From the NCBI GenBank assembly GCA_002502295.1, contig DANX01000104.1, positions 1-21,175 on the forward strand: 21,175 nt of DNA, written 5' to 3'. This document shows positions 21,161 through 21,175 of the stretch, piece after piece. Both the position numbers and the translations under genes were made by a program. The notes below the pieces were generated by a model. It did not search any database. It saw only the letters and a list, made by a program, of their open reading frames with translations, and was not told the origin of the DNA. Numbering within the stretch: position 1 is the first letter of the stretch; each line of letters starts with the position of its first letter. The DNA is from Euryarchaeota archaeon UBA561 (GTDB taxonomy: Archaea; Thermoplasmatota; Poseidoniia; Poseidoniales; Poseidoniaceae).

Positions 21161-21175
21161 TCGGCTCTGAAACAT

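Noticed and set aside
1..21175. CRISPR array, insertion sequence or prophage
   Set aside because: No direct repeat series, transposase, integrase or terminal inverted repeats were seen on reading the window.

Overview
The window looks like a piece of a euryarchaeal chromosome, most likely a planktonic Marine Group II archaeon (Ca. Poseidoniales). Archaeal information-processing genes are present: aIF2-beta, aRF1, class I lysyl-tRNA synthetase, archaeal-type UMP kinase, aEF1-beta and an HVO_2753-like Zn-ribbon protein. They sit beside membrane and redox genes often seen in marine archaea (RND/MMPL exporter, VKOR, thioredoxin-like proteins). The taxon is an inference from gene content; no rRNA is present. 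Coding density is very high, no gene-free stretch exceeds about 160 bp, and I see no IS element, CRISPR array, tRNA or prophage.

Layout. 1-157: no recognised gene. 158-4296 (-): RND-superfamily exporter preceded by a two-zinc-ribbon protein with a lysine/alanine-rich linker. 4366-6575 (-): gfcR-like PRPP-binding regulator and lysS, coupled. 6667-7077 (+): aIF2-beta, divergent from gfcR. 7078-8428 (-): a small beta-rich protein, a pterin-carbinolamine dehydratase that seems to lack a standard start codon, and a nitroreductase. 8541-9656 (+): NOG1-like GTPase. 9657-12695 (-): aRF1 then argS. 12821-13823 (+): UMP kinase then a membrane-anchored zinc-ribbon protein. 13827-15161 (-): an 82-aa conserved-looking small protein and a family 2 glycosyltransferase with its own strong TATA region. 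15288-18089 (+): NAD-dependent sugar epimerase followed by a tight three-gene redox cluster (membrane-anchored thioredoxin-like protein, VKOR, and a membrane-anchored His-rich protein with an LHTHD motif). 18090-19408 (-): a secreted thioredoxin-fold protein with a C-terminal anchor, and an 89-aa unknown. 19528-21160 (+): RlmE-type 2'-O-methyltransferase, OB-fold protein, Zn-ribbon protein and aEF1-beta.

How the genes work together. Two themes dominate: translation and ribosome maintenance (lysS, argS, aRF1, aIF2-beta, aEF1-beta, rlmE, NOG1-like GTPase, Zn-ribbon) and extracytoplasmic thiol chemistry (thioredoxin-like protein plus VKOR, the LHTHD protein, and a second thioredoxin-like protein just across a convergent junction). 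The LHTHD protein in the VKOR operon is the best candidate for an undescribed component.

Expression signals are unusually readable. A Shine-Dalgarno of the form GAGGTGA recurs 4-6 nt before starts. In three gene pairs the upstream stop codon is fused into it as TGAGGTGA. Three of four convergent gene pairs meet with zero spacing at the palindrome TGATCA. Other genes appear leaderless, with a TATA-like box about 25 nt before the start codon.
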